64,000 nucleotides of DNA from Pseudomonas nicosulfuronedens. GTDB taxonomy: Bacteria; Pseudomonadota; Gammaproteobacteria; Pseudomonadales; Pseudomonadaceae. The stretch is taken from NCBI RefSeq assembly GCF_005877905.1, contig NZ_SWDV01000004.1, positions 62,001 to 126,000 on the forward strand, read 5' to 3'. Position numbers and translations under genes: made by a program. Below, in pieces: positions 8,255 to 17,728 of this stretch (positions within the stretch are counted from its first letter, which is position 1; the number at the start of each line of letters is the position of its first letter). Under the pieces are notes generated by a model. It did not search any database, was not told the origin of the DNA, and saw only the letters and a list, made by a program, of their open reading frames with translations.

Positions 8255-9839
8255 TGTCGCGGGCCTCGGGCAGCAGGTCCGGGTAGTCCAGCGTGTAGTG
8301 CAGGCCGCGGCTCTCGTGGCGCTGCATGGCGGAGAGGATGATCAGCTCGGCCACCTGGGCCAGGTTGCGCAGCTCGATCAGGTCGCGGCTGACCTTGTAG
8401 TTCGAGTAGAACTCGTCGATCTCGTCCAGCAGCAGGCGCACGCGGTGCTGGGCGCGCGCCAGGCGCTTGTTGGTGCGCACGATGCCCACATAGTCCCACA
8501 TGAAGCGCCGCAGTTCGTCCCAGTTGTGGGCGATGATCACGTCTTCGTCCGAGTCGGTCACCTGGCTGGCGTCCCAGCAGGGTAACGCGACCAGCGTCTG
8601 GGCCTTGGGCAGTTCGGCGAGGATGTCGGCGGCGGCCGATCGGGCATAGACGAAGCACTCCAGCAGCGAGTTGCTGGCCATGCGGTTGGCACCATGCAGG
8701 CCGGTGAAGGTGGTTTCGCCGATGGCATAGAGGTTCGGTACATCGGTGCGGCCCTGGGAGTCGACCAGCACCCCGCCGCAGGTGTAATGCGCCGCCGGCA
8801 CCACCGGGATGGGCTCGCAGGTGATGTCGATGCCGAAGTCCAGGCAGCGCTCGTAGACGGTGGGGAAGTGCTCGCGGATGAACTCGGCCGGCTTGTGGCT
8901 GATGTCCAGGTAGACGTAGTCGATGCCCAGGCGCTTCATCTCGTGGTCGATGGCGCGGGCCACCACGTCGCGCGGGGCGAGTTCGCCCAGGGTGTGGAAG
9001 CGAGGCATGAAGCGCTCGCCGTTGGGTAGGCGGAGCAGAGCGCCTTCACCGCGCAGTGCTTCAGTGATCAGGAAACTCTTGGCCTGCGGGTGGTACAGGC
9101 AGGTCGGGTGGAACTGGTTGAACTCCAGGTTGCCGACCCGGCAGCCGGCGCGCCAGGCCATGGCGATGCCGTCGCCGGAGTTGCCGTCAGGGTTGCTGGT
9201 GTAGAGGTAGACCTTGCTGGCGCCGCCGGAGGCCAGCACGGTGAAGCGTGCGCTGAAGGTATCCACTTCGCCGGTGGAGCGGTCGAGGACGTAGGCGCCG
9301 AGGCAGCGTTGACCGTCCATCCCCAGTTTCTGCTCGGTGATCAGGTCGACGGCGACCCGTTGCGACAGCAGTTCGATGTTCGGCCGCTGCCGGGCCTGTT
9401 CCAGCAAGGCGTTGAAGATCGCGGCGCCGGTGGCGTCGGCGGCGTGGATGATCCGGCGATGGCTGTGGCCGCCTTCACGGGTCAGGTGAAATTCGAAACT
9501 GCCGTCCTCGCGGCCCGGCTCGTGGTCGCGGGTGAAGGGCACGCCCTGTTCGATCAGCCACTGGATCGCCTCGCGGCTATGCTCGACGGTGAACTTCACC
9601 GCGTCCTCGCGGCACAGGCCGGCGCCGGCGACCAGGGTGTCCTCGACGTGGGACTCCACGGTATCGGTATCGTCCAGCACGGCAGCGACGCCGCCCTGGG
9701 CCCAGAAGGTGGAGCCCTGGGAAAGTTCGCCCTTGCTCAGCACGGCGATCTTCAGGTGCGAAGGCAGCGTCAAAGCCAGCGTCAGGCCGGCGGCCCCGCT
9801 GCCGATCACTAGGACATCGTGCTGGAAATGCTGACTCAT
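8223..9839 (-). CDS. nadB: NadB, L-aspartate oxidase
   Basis: A 538-residue flavoprotein that oxidises L-aspartate to iminoaspartate, the first step of de novo NAD synthesis, with NadA as next enzyme. The FAD-binding Rossmann motif [13 protein letters not shown] is at residues 10-22. The family blocks [27 protein letters not shown] and [15 protein letters not shown] follow in order. The MSQHFQHD start has a GTGGAG site 8 bases upstream; a longer frame exists but is not needed. It lies between the convergent ygfX and the divergent algU operon, its normal place in Pseudomonas. Confidence 0.97.
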   Translation of the reverse strand: MSQHFQHDVLVIGSGAAGLTLALTLPSHLKIAVLSKGELSQGSTFWAQGGVAAVLDDTDTVESHVEDTLVAGAGLCREDAVKFTVEHSREAIQWLIEQGVPFTRDHEPGREDGSFEFHLTREGGHSHRRIIHAADATGAAIFNALLEQARQRPNIELLSQRVAVDLITEQKLGMDGQRCLGAYVLDRSTGEVDTFSARFTVLASGGASKVYLYTSNPDGNSGDGIAMAWRAGCRVGNLEFNQFHPTCLYHPQAKSFLITEALRGEGALLRLPNGERFMPRFHTLGELAPRDVVARAIDHEMKRLGIDYVYLDISHKPAEFIREHFPTVYERCLDFGIDITCEPIPVVPAAHYTCGGVLVDSQGRTDVPNLYAIGETTFTGLHGANRMASNSLLECFVYARSAAADILAELPKAQTLVALPCWDASQVTDSDEDVIIAHNWDELRRFMWDYVGIVRTNKRLARAQHRVRLLLDEIDEFYSNYKVSRDLIELRNLAQVAELIILSAMQRHESRGLHYTLDYPDLLPEARDTILAPSTYCG

Positions 9840-10030
9840 ACCCGGCTCCACAAAATGGCGCCCTAGTATATAGAAGGGGGCCACGGCACAATACTGGCGA
9901 ACCGATGACACCGAAGGCTCGTGCGGTGGGGCGGCAGTCGCAGGGCGGGAAGCTTTCTTCTCCGCTCAAGCCGGTCCGGCAGGCGCCAGGGGTAGCGTCG
10001 AAGTCATTGAACGATCACGGCAAATCACCG

Positions 10031-10057
10031 GAACTTTTTCAGGCGTTCCGGTTCGAA
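10031..10057 (+). promoter_or_regulatory. AlgU-type promoter, distal
   Basis: GAACTT (10031-10036), a 16-base spacer, then TCGAA (10053-10057). This matches the AlgU/sigma-E consensus GAACTT-N16/17-TCtgA. It lies about 240 bases before the algU ATG, in the position of the distal autoregulated promoter known for P. aeruginosa algU. Confidence 0.75.
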
Positions 10058-10214
10058 CTCGGAATACCCAATCAACTTTGCGCGCAGATTGACATTGCGC
10101 GGAAGGGGAGCGGGTGTTCCGCCCGGTGCAGTTGAATTTGACGGGCTTCGGACACATGTCGGGGTCCGATTGCCGCAAATGTGAAAAAACTGTGCGGCGC
10201 ATGCTTGGAGGGGA

Positions 10215-10241
10215 GAACTTTTGCAAAAGACCCGAGTCTAT
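10215..10241 (+). promoter_or_regulatory. AlgU-type promoter, proximal
   Basis: GAACTT (10215-10220), a 16-base spacer, then TCTAT (10237-10241), about 60 bases before the algU ATG. It fits the AlgU/sigma-E consensus better than the distal copy and would give positive autoregulation of algU-mucABCD. Confidence 0.8.
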
Positions 10242-10300
10242 CTTGGCAGGACGATTCACCAGGGTGCTCGAAGCTCCTCCAGGTTTTCAGAGGAGCATTC

Positions 10301-10885
10301 ATGCTAACCCAGGAAACGGATCAGCAACTGGTTGAACGGGTACAGCGCGGAGATAAACGGGCATTCGACCTGCTGGTGCTGAAGTACCAGCACAAGATTC
10401 TGGGGCTGATCGTGCGATTCGTGCATGACGCCCAGGAAGCCCAGGATGTTGCACAGGAAGCATTCATCAAGGCGTATCGCGCCTTGGGTAACTTCCGGGG
10501 TGACAGTGCCTTTTATACCTGGCTGTACCGTATCGCCATCAACACCGCGAAGAACCATCTGGTTGCGCGCGGTCGGCGGCCGCCGGACAGCGATGTCACG
10601 GCAGAGGATGCGGAGTTCTTCGATGGCGATCATGCCCTGAAGGACATCGAGTCGCCGGAAAGAGCCATGCTGCGGGATGAGATCGAGGAAACCGTCCATC
10701 GCACCATCCAGCAGCTGCCCGATGATCTGCGCACGGCTTTGACCCTGCGCGAGTTCGAAGGCCTGAGTTACGAAGATATCGCCACCGTGATGCAGTGTCC
10801 GGTGGGGACCGTCCGCTCACGGATCTTCCGTGCGCGGGAAGCGATCGACAAAGCTTTGCAGCCTTTGTTGCATGATGAAGTCTGA
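10301..10885 (+). CDS. algU: AlgU (AlgT, sigma-22), extracytoplasmic stress sigma factor
   Basis: A 194-residue ECF sigma factor, the RpoE orthologue. Region 2 (about 14-80) includes DAQEAQDVAQEAFIKAYRAL and YTWLYRIAINTAKNHL. Region 4 (about 130-185) has LREFEGLSYEDIATVMQCP and GTVRSRIFRAREAI. The start is fixed by AGAGGAG nine bases upstream and by the MLTQE N terminus standard for AlgU. It directs envelope-stress and alginate genes and is held inactive by MucA. It heads the algU-mucABCD operon and is preceded by two promoters of its own class. Confidence 0.98.
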   Translation: MLTQETDQQLVERVQRGDKRAFDLLVLKYQHKILGLIVRFVHDAQEAQDVAQEAFIKAYRALGNFRGDSAFYTWLYRIAINTAKNHLVARGRRPPDSDVTAEDAEFFDGDHALKDIESPERAMLRDEIEETVHRTIQQLPDDLRTALTLREFEGLSYEDIATVMQCPVGTVRSRIFRAREAIDKALQPLLHDEV

Positions 10886-10916
10886 TACAGCGGCAGAAGC
10901 CAAGAGAGGTACCGCT

Positions 10917-11501
10917 ATGAGTCGTGAAGCCCTGCAGGAGTCGCTGTCCGCGGTAATGGATAACGAAGCGGATGAGCTTGAGCTGCGGCGTGTGCTTGCA
11001 GCCTGCGGCGAGGACGCCGAATTGCGGGCCACCTGGTCCCGTTACCAACTGGCCCGTGCCGTGATGCACCGCGAGCCGGCCATGCCCAAGCTGGACATTG
11101 CTGCCGCCGTGTCCGCCGCGCTGGCTGATGAAGCCGTACCGGCGCCGCGCAGTCGCAATCCGTGGCGCAACGTCGGCCGCCTGGCTGTCGCCGCCTCGGT
11201 GACCCTGGCTGTTCTGGCCGGTGTGCGCATGTACCACCAGGATGACAGTGTTGCCAACGGCCTTGCCCAGCAAGGCGCCACTCCGCAGATCGCCCTGCCG
11301 CAAGTGCAAGGTCCGGCGGTACTGGCAGGCTACACTCAGGACGAGGCGCCGCAGGTGATCACCAATGCCCAGGGTGGGCAGACCACCTGGCACGAGCAGC
11401 GTCTTCCGGGTTACCTGCGTCAGCACGCGCAGCAGTCCGCCGTCAGCGGCACCGATAGCGCCCTGCCTTATGCGCGCGCCGCGAGCCTGGAAAGCCGCTG
11501 A
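10917..11501 (+). CDS. mucA: MucA, anti-sigma factor for AlgU
   Basis: A 194-residue single-pass inner-membrane anti-sigma factor. Residues 1-80 form the cytoplasmic RseA-like AlgU-binding domain (SREALQESLSAVMDNEADELELRRVL). A hydrophobic helix at about 85-105 (RLAVAASVTLAVLAGVRM) crosses the membrane. The periplasmic part is the target of regulated proteolysis and of MucB. The frame is full length, so the strain should not be constitutively mucoid through the common mucA truncation. It lies 31 bases after algU. Confidence 0.97.
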   Translation: MSREALQESLSAVMDNEADELELRRVLAACGEDAELRATWSRYQLARAVMHREPAMPKLDIAAAVSAALADEAVPAPRSRNPWRNVGRLAVAASVTLAVLAGVRMYHQDDSVANGLAQQGATPQIALPQVQGPAVLAGYTQDEAPQVITNAQGGQTTWHEQRLPGYLRQHAQQSAVSGTDSALPYARAASLESR

Positions 11502-11522
11502 TTTGCGACCTTAAGGAGCGAC

Positions 11523-12467
11523 ATGCGCGCGACTACAGCACTGTTGTTCTTCCTCGGCGGTCTGCTGGCTTTGCCAGTCCAGGCCGCCGATGCGTTGGAC
11601 TGGATCAAGCGCCTCTCCGAGGCTGATCAGCAACAGAACTTTCAGGGTACTTTCATCTACGAACGCAGCGGAGCCTTCTCCACCCACGATGTCTGGCATC
11701 GTGTGGAGAGTGACGGCTCTGTGCGCGAGCATCTGGTCCAGGTCGATGGGCCGCGCCAGGAAGTGGTGCGCGTCGATGGCGCTACCCAGTGCGTAGGTGG
11801 AGGTATGTCGGGGCAGGTGTCGACTGGCGAGATGTGGCCGGCACGCAAGCTCAACCCTGCCGAACTGTCCACTTACTATGACGTTCGTGTCGCTGGCGAG
11901 TCGCGCATTGCTGATCGCCCGGCGGTGGTGCTGGCGGTGATACCGCGTGACCAGCATCGCTATGGCTTCGAGCTGCACGTGGACAAGCAAACCGGCCTGC
12001 CGCTCAAGTCCCTGCTGCTCAACGACAAGGGCCAGATCATCGAGCGGCTGCAGTTCACTCGCCTCGACATGGCAGCGCCCGACGACGGTGAGTTGCAGCC
12101 GAGCGCGGCCTGCAAGCCGGTGAAGGAAGCCAAGGCTGCTGAAGTGAAGACCAGCTGGCATTCGGAATGGGTGCCGCCGGGCTTTACCCTGAATAGCACG
12201 CTGCAGGAGCGCAGCCCAGTCTCCAATGACCAGGTCCTGTGTCTTGCCTATGGCGACGGTCTGGCACGCTTCTCGGTGTTCCTCGAGCCGTTGCACGGCG
12301 CCAAGGTCGACGATGCCCGCACCCAGCTGGGCCCTACTACGGTGGTGTCGAGGCGGTTCGCCAGTGAAGACGGCGGCACCATGGTGACGGTGGTCGGCGA
12401 GATACCCAGTGGCACGGCTGAGCGCGTGGCGTTGTCCATGCGGCCAACGGGAGCCCAGCCACAGTGA
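11523..12467 (+). CDS. mucB: MucB (RseB), periplasmic regulator of MucA
   Basis: A 314-residue exported protein with signal peptide MRATTALLFFLGGLLALPVQA. The MucB/RseB fold is seen in an N-terminal lipid-sensing domain (FQGTFIYERSG, HDVWHRVESDGSVREHL) and a C-terminal domain with WVPPGF and a late VVGEIPSGTAERVA. MucB binds the periplasmic part of MucA and shields it from AlgW-type proteases until envelope stress signals arrive. AAGGAG precedes the start. Its TGA overlaps the GTG of mucC by 4 bases, so the two are coupled. Confidence 0.96.
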   Translation: MRATTALLFFLGGLLALPVQAADALDWIKRLSEADQQQNFQGTFIYERSGAFSTHDVWHRVESDGSVREHLVQVDGPRQEVVRVDGATQCVGGGMSGQVSTGEMWPARKLNPAELSTYYDVRVAGESRIADRPAVVLAVIPRDQHRYGFELHVDKQTGLPLKSLLLNDKGQIIERLQFTRLDMAAPDDGELQPSAACKPVKEAKAAEVKTSWHSEWVPPGFTLNSTLQERSPVSNDQVLCLAYGDGLARFSVFLEPLHGAKVDDARTQLGPTTVVSRRFASEDGGTMVTVVGEIPSGTAERVALSMRPTGAQPQ

Positions 12468-12934
12468 TCCATGAGCGGGGGAGGGTGATTGCGGTCGAGT
12501 CTGGAGCTGTCCAGGTCGAAACGCTGCGCCGCTCCTCCTGCTCGGGATGTTCGGTCAACGCCGGTTGTGGCCAGGGCCTCCTGGAACGGCTGGGTGTTTC
12601 TCGGGGGCGCGGTCAAGTACGCGCACTGACCCCGGCGAATCTGGCCTCCTTGAATCTGACGCCCGGCGATGAAGTCCTGCTGGGCGTGGATGAAGACCTT
12701 CTGCTGAAAAGTGCCCTGCTTTTCTATCTCTCTCCGCTGATCGGGTTGTTCGCGCTGGCACTACTGGCGGCGCGCCTCGATCTGGGGGAACCTCTCATCA
12801 TCGTGGCCGGGCTGGCGGGTTTCCTGCTGTCCTGGCTGCTCGTGCGCCGCTACACGCGACGCCATACGGATGATCCGGCGATGCAACCGGTTGTGCTGCG
12901 TGCGCTGGTCGGTGGGCCGCCCGGCCCTGTTTAG
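12464..12934 (+). CDS. mucC: MucC (RseC family) membrane protein
   Basis: A 156-residue RseC-family inner-membrane protein starting at GTG in a GTGA overlap with mucB. The N-terminal cytoplasmic part holds a cysteine cluster (RRSSCSGCSVNAGCGQG, C-x2-C-x5-C) thought to bind an Fe-S cluster or respond to redox state. Two membrane helices (about 85-102 and 107-124) follow. RseC proteins are linked to envelope-stress signalling and to SoxR reduction, but the job of MucC in the AlgU pathway is still unclear. The gene is intact. Confidence 0.92.
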   Translation: MIHERGRVIAVESGAVQVETLRRSSCSGCSVNAGCGQGLLERLGVSRGRGQVRALTPANLASLNLTPGDEVLLGVDEDLLLKSALLFYLSPLIGLFALALLAARLDLGEPLIIVAGLAGFLLSWLLVRRYTRRHTDDPAMQPVVLRALVGGPPGPV

Positions 12935-12970
12935 TGATCTTCCCAATCAACATCACGGGAGCTGTAGTCA

Positions 12971-14401
12971 ATGCAAACCCTGAAACGCAGCATGGCTGCG
13001 CTGGTCGCCCTGCTGGCCCTGAGCCTGTCGGTCACCGCGCGGGCTGAACTACCGGACTTCACCCCGCTGGTCGAGAAAGCCTCGCCGGCGGTGGTCAACA
13101 TCAGTACCACCCAGAAGCTTCCCGACCGCTCCAACGCGCAGATGGGCATTCCGGACCTCGACGGCCTGCCGCCGGGCCTGCGCGAATTCTTCGAGCGCAG
13201 CATTCCCCGTGGCCAGGGCGGCCAGGGGCAGGCTCCCCGTGGTCAGCAGCGCGAGGCGCAGTCCCTGGGTTCGGGCTTCATCATTTCCGATGATGGCTAC
13301 ATCCTCACCAACAATCACGTGGTGGCCGATGCCGACGAGATCCTCGTTCGCTTGTCGGACCGCAGCGAGCACAAGGCCAAGCTGGTCGGTGCAGACCCGC
13401 GCAGCGACGTGGCCGTGCTGAAGATCGACGCCAAGGGCCTGCCGACGCTCAAGCTGGGCGATTCCGACAAGCTGAAGGTCGGTGAGTGGGTGCTGGCCAT
13501 CGGTTCGCCGTTCGGCTTCGACCACTCGGTGACCGCCGGTATCGTCAGCGCCAAGGGCCGCAGCCTGCCGAACGAAAACTATGTGCCGTTCATCCAGACC
13601 GACGTGGCGATAAACCCGGGCAACTCCGGTGGCCCGCTGCTGAACCTGCAGGGCGAAGTGGTGGGTATCAACTCGCAGATCTTCACCCGTTCCGGCGGCT
13701 TCATGGGCCTTTCCTTCGCGATCCCGATCGATGTGGCGCTGAACGTCGCCGATCAGCTCAAGGCGGGCGGCAAGGTCAACCGTGGCTGGCTGGGCGTGGT
13801 GATCCAGGAAGTGAACAAGGACCTGGCTGAATCCTTCGGTCTCGACAAGCCGGCCGGCGCGCTGGTGGCGCAGCTGGTGGAAGACGGCCCGGCAGCCAAG
13901 GGTGGCCTGCAGGTGGGCGACGTGATCCTGAGCCTGAACGGCCAGACCATCAACGAATCCGCCGACCTGCCGCACCTGGTGGGCAACATGAAGCCGGGTG
14001 ACAAGGCGTCTCTGGAAGTGATCCGCGACAACAAGCGCCAGACCCTGAGCATGACCATTGGCAGCCTGCCGGACGACGACGATGCCGTCGCCGCCGTCGA
14101 GGGCAAGGGTGCCGAGCGCAGCAGCAACCGCATGGGTGTGACCGTGGCGGAGCTGACTGCCGAGCAGCGCAAGTCCCTGGATATCAAGGGCGGTGTGGTT
14201 ATCAAGGAAGTGCAGGGTGGCCCGGCAGCCATGATCGGCCTGCGTCCGGGCGACGTCATCACCCACCTGAACAACCGTGCGGTGGACTCCTCGAAAACCT
14301 TCAGCGAGATTGCCAAGGCGCTGCCGAAGGACCGTTCGATCTCCATGCGCGTGCTGCGCCAGGGGCGTGCGAGCTTCATCACGTTCAAGCTGACGGAGTA
14401 A
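12971..14401 (+). CDS. mucD: MucD, periplasmic DegP/HtrA-type serine protease
   Basis: A 476-residue HtrA protease with signal peptide (residues 1-25, ending ARA/ELPDF). The catalytic triad is intact: H116 in TNNHVV, D146 in RSDVAVLK and S219 in NPGNSGGPLL. Two PDZ domains follow (about 265-360 and 385-470). MucD degrades misfolded envelope proteins and so lowers the signal that activates AlgU; loss of it causes alginate overproduction in P. aeruginosa. A Q-loop rich in G, Q and R (about 80-95) is typical of DegP. The gene ends the operon and is followed by a strong terminator. Confidence 0.97.
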   Translation: MQTLKRSMAALVALLALSLSVTARAELPDFTPLVEKASPAVVNISTTQKLPDRSNAQMGIPDLDGLPPGLREFFERSIPRGQGGQGQAPRGQQREAQSLGSGFIISDDGYILTNNHVVADADEILVRLSDRSEHKAKLVGADPRSDVAVLKIDAKGLPTLKLGDSDKLKVGEWVLAIGSPFGFDHSVTAGIVSAKGRSLPNENYVPFIQTDVAINPGNSGGPLLNLQGEVVGINSQIFTRSGGFMGLSFAIPIDVALNVADQLKAGGKVNRGWLGVVIQEVNKDLAESFGLDKPAGALVAQLVEDGPAAKGGLQVGDVILSLNGQTINESADLPHLVGNMKPGDKASLEVIRDNKRQTLSMTIGSLPDDDDAVAAVEGKGAERSSNRMGVTVAELTAEQRKSLDIKGGVVIKEVQGGPAAMIGLRPGDVITHLNNRAVDSSKTFSEIAKALPKDRSISMRVLRQGRASFITFKLTE

Positions 14402-14415
14402 GGTTGGTGCACCAG

Positions 14416-14442
14416 AAAAGGGCGACTTCGGTCGCCCTTTTT
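14416..14442 (+). terminator. Rho-independent terminator after mucD
   Basis: AAAAGGGCGAC, TTCG loop, GTCGCCCTTTTT: an 11-base stem with a stable tetraloop ending in a T run, 15 bases after the mucD stop. It closes the algU-mucABCD operon. Confidence 0.92.
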
Positions 14443-14548
14443 CATGCCTGACCGTCCGGCGCGGCGTGACGCATCAGGCTGTAGTCAGGTAAACTCCCCC
14501 GCTATTTTTCGGCGGACCGCCGCCTTCAGCCTTCCGAGTGTGTTCGCC

Positions 14549-16348
14549 GTGAGTGACCTGAGTCATATCCGCAATTTTTCCATCATCGCCCACATCGACC
14601 ATGGCAAGTCGACGCTGGCAGACCGCTTCATCCAGATGTGCGGCGGCCTGTCCGACCGCGAGATGGAGGCCCAGGTACTGGACTCCATGGACCTGGAGCG
14701 TGAGCGCGGTATCACCATCAAGGCGCACAGCGTCACCCTTCACTACAAGGCGAAGGACGGCAAGACCTACCAGCTGAACTTCATCGACACCCCCGGTCAC
14801 GTCGACTTCACCTACGAAGTCAGCCGTTCGCTGGCCGCCTGCGAAGGCGCCTTGCTGGTGGTGGACGCGGGCCAGGGCGTGGAAGCGCAGTCGGTCGCCA
14901 ACTGCTACACCGCCATCGAACAGGGCCTGGAAGTCATGCCGGTCCTGAACAAGATGGACCTGCCGCAGGCCGATCCGGACCGCGTGAAGGACGAGATCGA
15001 AAGCATCATCGGCATCGACGCCACTGACGCCGTGGCCTGCTCGGCCAAGAGCGGCATGGGCGTGGAAGACGTGCTGGAGCGCCTGGTCACCGCCATTCCC
15101 GCTCCGGAGGGCGAGATCGACGCGCCGCTGCAGGCGCTGATCATCGACTCCTGGTTCGACAACTACCTGGGCGTGGTCTCGCTGGTGCGCGTGAAGCATG
15201 GCCGCGTAAAGAAAGGCGACAAGATCCTGGTGAAATCCACCGGCAAGGTCCACCAGGTGGACAGCGTCGGCGTCTTCACCCCGAAGCACACCGAGACGCC
15301 GGACCTCAAGGCTGGCGAAGTGGGCTTCATCATCGCCGGCATCAAGGACATCCTGGGTGCGCCGGTGGGCGATACCCTGACCCTGAACAACACGCCCGAC
15401 GTGGACGTGCTGCCGGGCTTCAAACGTATCAAGCCGCAGGTCTATGCCGGCCTGTTCCCGGTCAGCTCCGATGACTTCGAGGACTTCCGCGAAGCCCTGC
15501 AGAAGCTGACCCTGAACGATGCCGCACTGCAGTACGAACCGGAAAGCTCCGAGGCCCTTGGCTTCGGCTTCCGCATCGGCTTCCTTGGCATGCTGCACAT
15601 GGAGATCATCCAGGAGCGCCTGGAGCGCGAATACGACCTGGACCTGATCACCACCGCTCCGACCGTGATCTTCGAGATCGTGCAGAAGAACGGCGACATC
15701 CTCTATGTCGACAACCCGTCGAAGCTGCCCGACCTCTCGTCCATCGACGAGATGCGCGAGCCGATCTGCCGCGCGACGATCCTTGTGCCTCAGGAGCACC
15801 TGGGCAACGTCATTACCCTGTGCATCGAGAAACGCGGTGTCCAGCGCGACATGCACTTCCTCAGCGGCCAGGTCCAGGTGATCTACGATCTGCCGATGAA
15901 CGAAGTGGTGCTGGACTTCTTCGACCGCCTGAAGTCCACCAGCCGTGGCTATGCTTCGCTGGACTACAGCTTCGACCGCTTCGAGCCGGCCAACCTGGTT
16001 CGTCTCGATGTACTGATCAACGGCGAGAAAGTTGACGCCCTCGCCCTGATCGTCCACCGCGACAACGCCCCGTACAAGGGCCGTCAGCTGGTGGAGAAGA
16101 TGAAGGAATTGATTCCGCGGCAGATGTTCGACGTCGCGATTCAGGCGGCCATCGGTGGGCAGATCATCGCCCGCTCGACGGTCAAGGCGCTCAGGAAGAA
16201 CGTGCTGGCCAAGTGCTACGGTGGTGACGTGAGCCGTAAGCGCAAACTGCTGGAGAAGCAGAAGGCCGGTAAGAAAAGGATGAAGCAGGTCGGTAGCGTG
16301 GAGATTCCGCAGGAAGCCTTCCTCGCTGTGCTCAAAGTGGACAGTTGA
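14549..16348 (+). CDS. lepA: LepA (EF4), ribosome-associated GTPase
   Basis: A 599-residue translational GTPase. G-domain motifs are clear: [12 protein letters not shown] (G1), DTPGHVDF (G3) and NKMDLPQ (G4). EF-G-like domains and the LepA-specific C-terminal domain ([21 protein letters not shown]) follow. A GTG start giving [13 protein letters not shown] was chosen because it yields exactly the usual length of 599; upstream codons in the frame are not family-like. LepA assists 30S biogenesis and translation initiation and is conserved in most bacteria. Its stop lies 5 bases from the lepB ATG, the classic lepA-lepB operon. Confidence 0.97.
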   Translation: MSDLSHIRNFSIIAHIDHGKSTLADRFIQMCGGLSDREMEAQVLDSMDLERERGITIKAHSVTLHYKAKDGKTYQLNFIDTPGHVDFTYEVSRSLAACEGALLVVDAGQGVEAQSVANCYTAIEQGLEVMPVLNKMDLPQADPDRVKDEIESIIGIDATDAVACSAKSGMGVEDVLERLVTAIPAPEGEIDAPLQALIIDSWFDNYLGVVSLVRVKHGRVKKGDKILVKSTGKVHQVDSVGVFTPKHTETPDLKAGEVGFIIAGIKDILGAPVGDTLTLNNTPDVDVLPGFKRIKPQVYAGLFPVSSDDFEDFREALQKLTLNDAALQYEPESSEALGFGFRIGFLGMLHMEIIQERLEREYDLDLITTAPTVIFEIVQKNGDILYVDNPSKLPDLSSIDEMREPICRATILVPQEHLGNVITLCIEKRGVQRDMHFLSGQVQVIYDLPMNEVVLDFFDRLKSTSRGYASLDYSFDRFEPANLVRLDVLINGEKVDALALIVHRDNAPYKGRQLVEKMKELIPRQMFDVAIQAAIGGQIIARSTVKALRKNVLAKCYGGDVSRKRKLLEKQKAGKKRMKQVGSVEIPQEAFLAVLKVDS

Positions 16349-16353
16349 ACCCT

Positions 16354-17208
16354 ATGACCCTGAATTTCCCGCTGTTGCTGGTGATTGCCGTTGCGGTATG
16401 CGGCGTTCTCGCCCTGGTGGACCTGGTGCTGTTCGCACCGCGCCGCCGGGCGGCCATTTCCGCCTACGAAGGTTCGGTCAGCGAAGCTGACCCGGAAGTG
16501 CTGGATAAGCTGAACAAGGAGCCGGTGCTCGTCGAGTACGGCAAGTCGTTCTTCCCGGTGCTGTTCATCGTGCTGGTGCTGCGTTCGTTCCTGGTCGAGC
16601 CTTTCCAGATCCCGTCGGGTTCGATGAAACCGACCCTGGAAGTGGGCGATTTCATCCTGGTGAACAAGTTCGCCTACGGCATCCGCCTGCCGGTGCTCGA
16701 CACCAAGGTTATCCCGGTGGGTGACCCGCAGCGTGGCGATGTCATGGTGTTCCGCTATCCCAGCGACCCGAACATCAACTACATCAAGCGCGTCATCGGC
16801 GTACCGGGCGATACTGTCCGCTACACCAGTGACAAGCGCCTGTTCATCAACGACCAGGCCGTGGCCGAGTCGCTGGTGGGCGAGGAGCCGGGCACCCTGG
16901 GCAGTGTGACCCTGTACCAGGAGAAGCTGGGTGCCGTGGAGCACATGATCCGCAAGGAAATGACCCGCTTCCGCATCGAGCCGGGCAAGCAGTGGAAAGT
17001 GCCGGCCGGCCATTACTTCATGATGGGCGACAACCGCGACAACTCCAACGACAGCCGCTACTGGAACGATCCGAAGATTCCGAAGGACCTGCTGGGCATG
17101 GTTCCGGATCGCAATATCGTCGGCAAGGCCTTCGCGGTCTGGATGAGCTGGCCGGATCCGAAGATGCGCAATCTGCCGAATTTCTCGCGAGTCGGCGTGA
17201 TTCACTAA
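16354..17208 (+). CDS. lepB: LepB, signal peptidase I
   Basis: A 284-residue inner-membrane signal peptidase. Two N-terminal membrane helices (about 4-25 and 64-79) precede the periplasmic catalytic domain. The serine-lysine dyad is visible as S90 in QIPSGSMKPTL and K145 in NYIKRVIG. Box E is seen in GDNRDNSNDSRYW. It cleaves signal peptides from exported proteins. The ATG at 16354 gives the normal MTLNFPLLLV start; a TTG nine bases earlier overlaps the lepA stop but is less likely. Confidence 0.97.
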   Translation: MTLNFPLLLVIAVAVCGVLALVDLVLFAPRRRAAISAYEGSVSEADPEVLDKLNKEPVLVEYGKSFFPVLFIVLVLRSFLVEPFQIPSGSMKPTLEVGDFILVNKFAYGIRLPVLDTKVIPVGDPQRGDVMVFRYPSDPNINYIKRVIGVPGDTVRYTSDKRLFINDQAVAESLVGEEPGTLGSVTLYQEKLGAVEHMIRKEMTRFRIEPGKQWKVPAGHYFMMGDNRDNSNDSRYWNDPKIPKDLLGMVPDRNIVGKAFAVWMSWPDPKMRNLPNFSRVGVIH

Positions 17209-17350
17209 ACTGGTGAGACGCTCCAGGCCCGCATGGCTGGAACGGTGCTAGAAAAGGGCGGGGCTGCACGCGGGGAGCGAGGCGGCCCCGCTTCACTTGG
17301 ACCTGCCGCGGCTGGCGGGCAAATAAGAAAGATACCGACATGAGGTCGAT

Positions 17351-17728
17351 ATGACGTACGCACGTTCGCAGAAGGGAATGTCGTTGCTGGGTTGGCTGGT
17401 CGTTCTTGCCGTCGTGGCGTTTCTCGCCAGTGCTGCGTTCAAGATCATTCCGCATTACCTGGACTACTACGCCATCGAGAAGGCCATCACCTCGGTGGAA
17501 ACCGATAAGGCCGCCGAAGTGCGCACTGTCCCGGAGTTCTACTCTTACGTGGATAAGGCTCTGATGCTCAACAACATCCGCGACCTCAAACTGGATGACG
17601 CGCTGGACGTGAAGCTCGAGAACAACGAGTTCCGCGCCCACCTGAAGTACGAAGAACGCGAGCCACTGGTGCAGAACATCGACCTAGTGGTCAAATTTGA
17701 CAAAGAATTCCGTGTACGAATGCCGTGA
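17351..17728 (+). CDS. DUF4845 membrane protein
   Basis: A 125-residue protein with one N-terminal membrane helix (about 11-30) and a polar remainder, matching the DUF4845 family that is commonly encoded between lepB and rnc in pseudomonads. Its function is unknown. The N terminus [19 protein letters not shown] resembles a type IV prepilin leader (charged residues, glycine, then a hydrophobic helix) but has glycine where the pilin Glu5 would be. GAGGTCG precedes the ATG. Its TGA overlaps the rnc GTG by 4 bases, so it is coupled to ribonuclease III. Confidence 0.85.
   Translation: MTYARSQKGMSLLGWLVVLAVVAFLASAAFKIIPHYLDYYAIEKAITSVETDKAAEVRTVPEFYSYVDKALMLNNIRDLKLDDALDVKLENNEFRAHLKYEEREPLVQNIDLVVKFDKEFRVRMP

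Noticed and set aside
14444-14548. Upstream extension of lepA
   Set aside because: It starts at the mucD terminator; the GTG at 14549 gives the exact family length.
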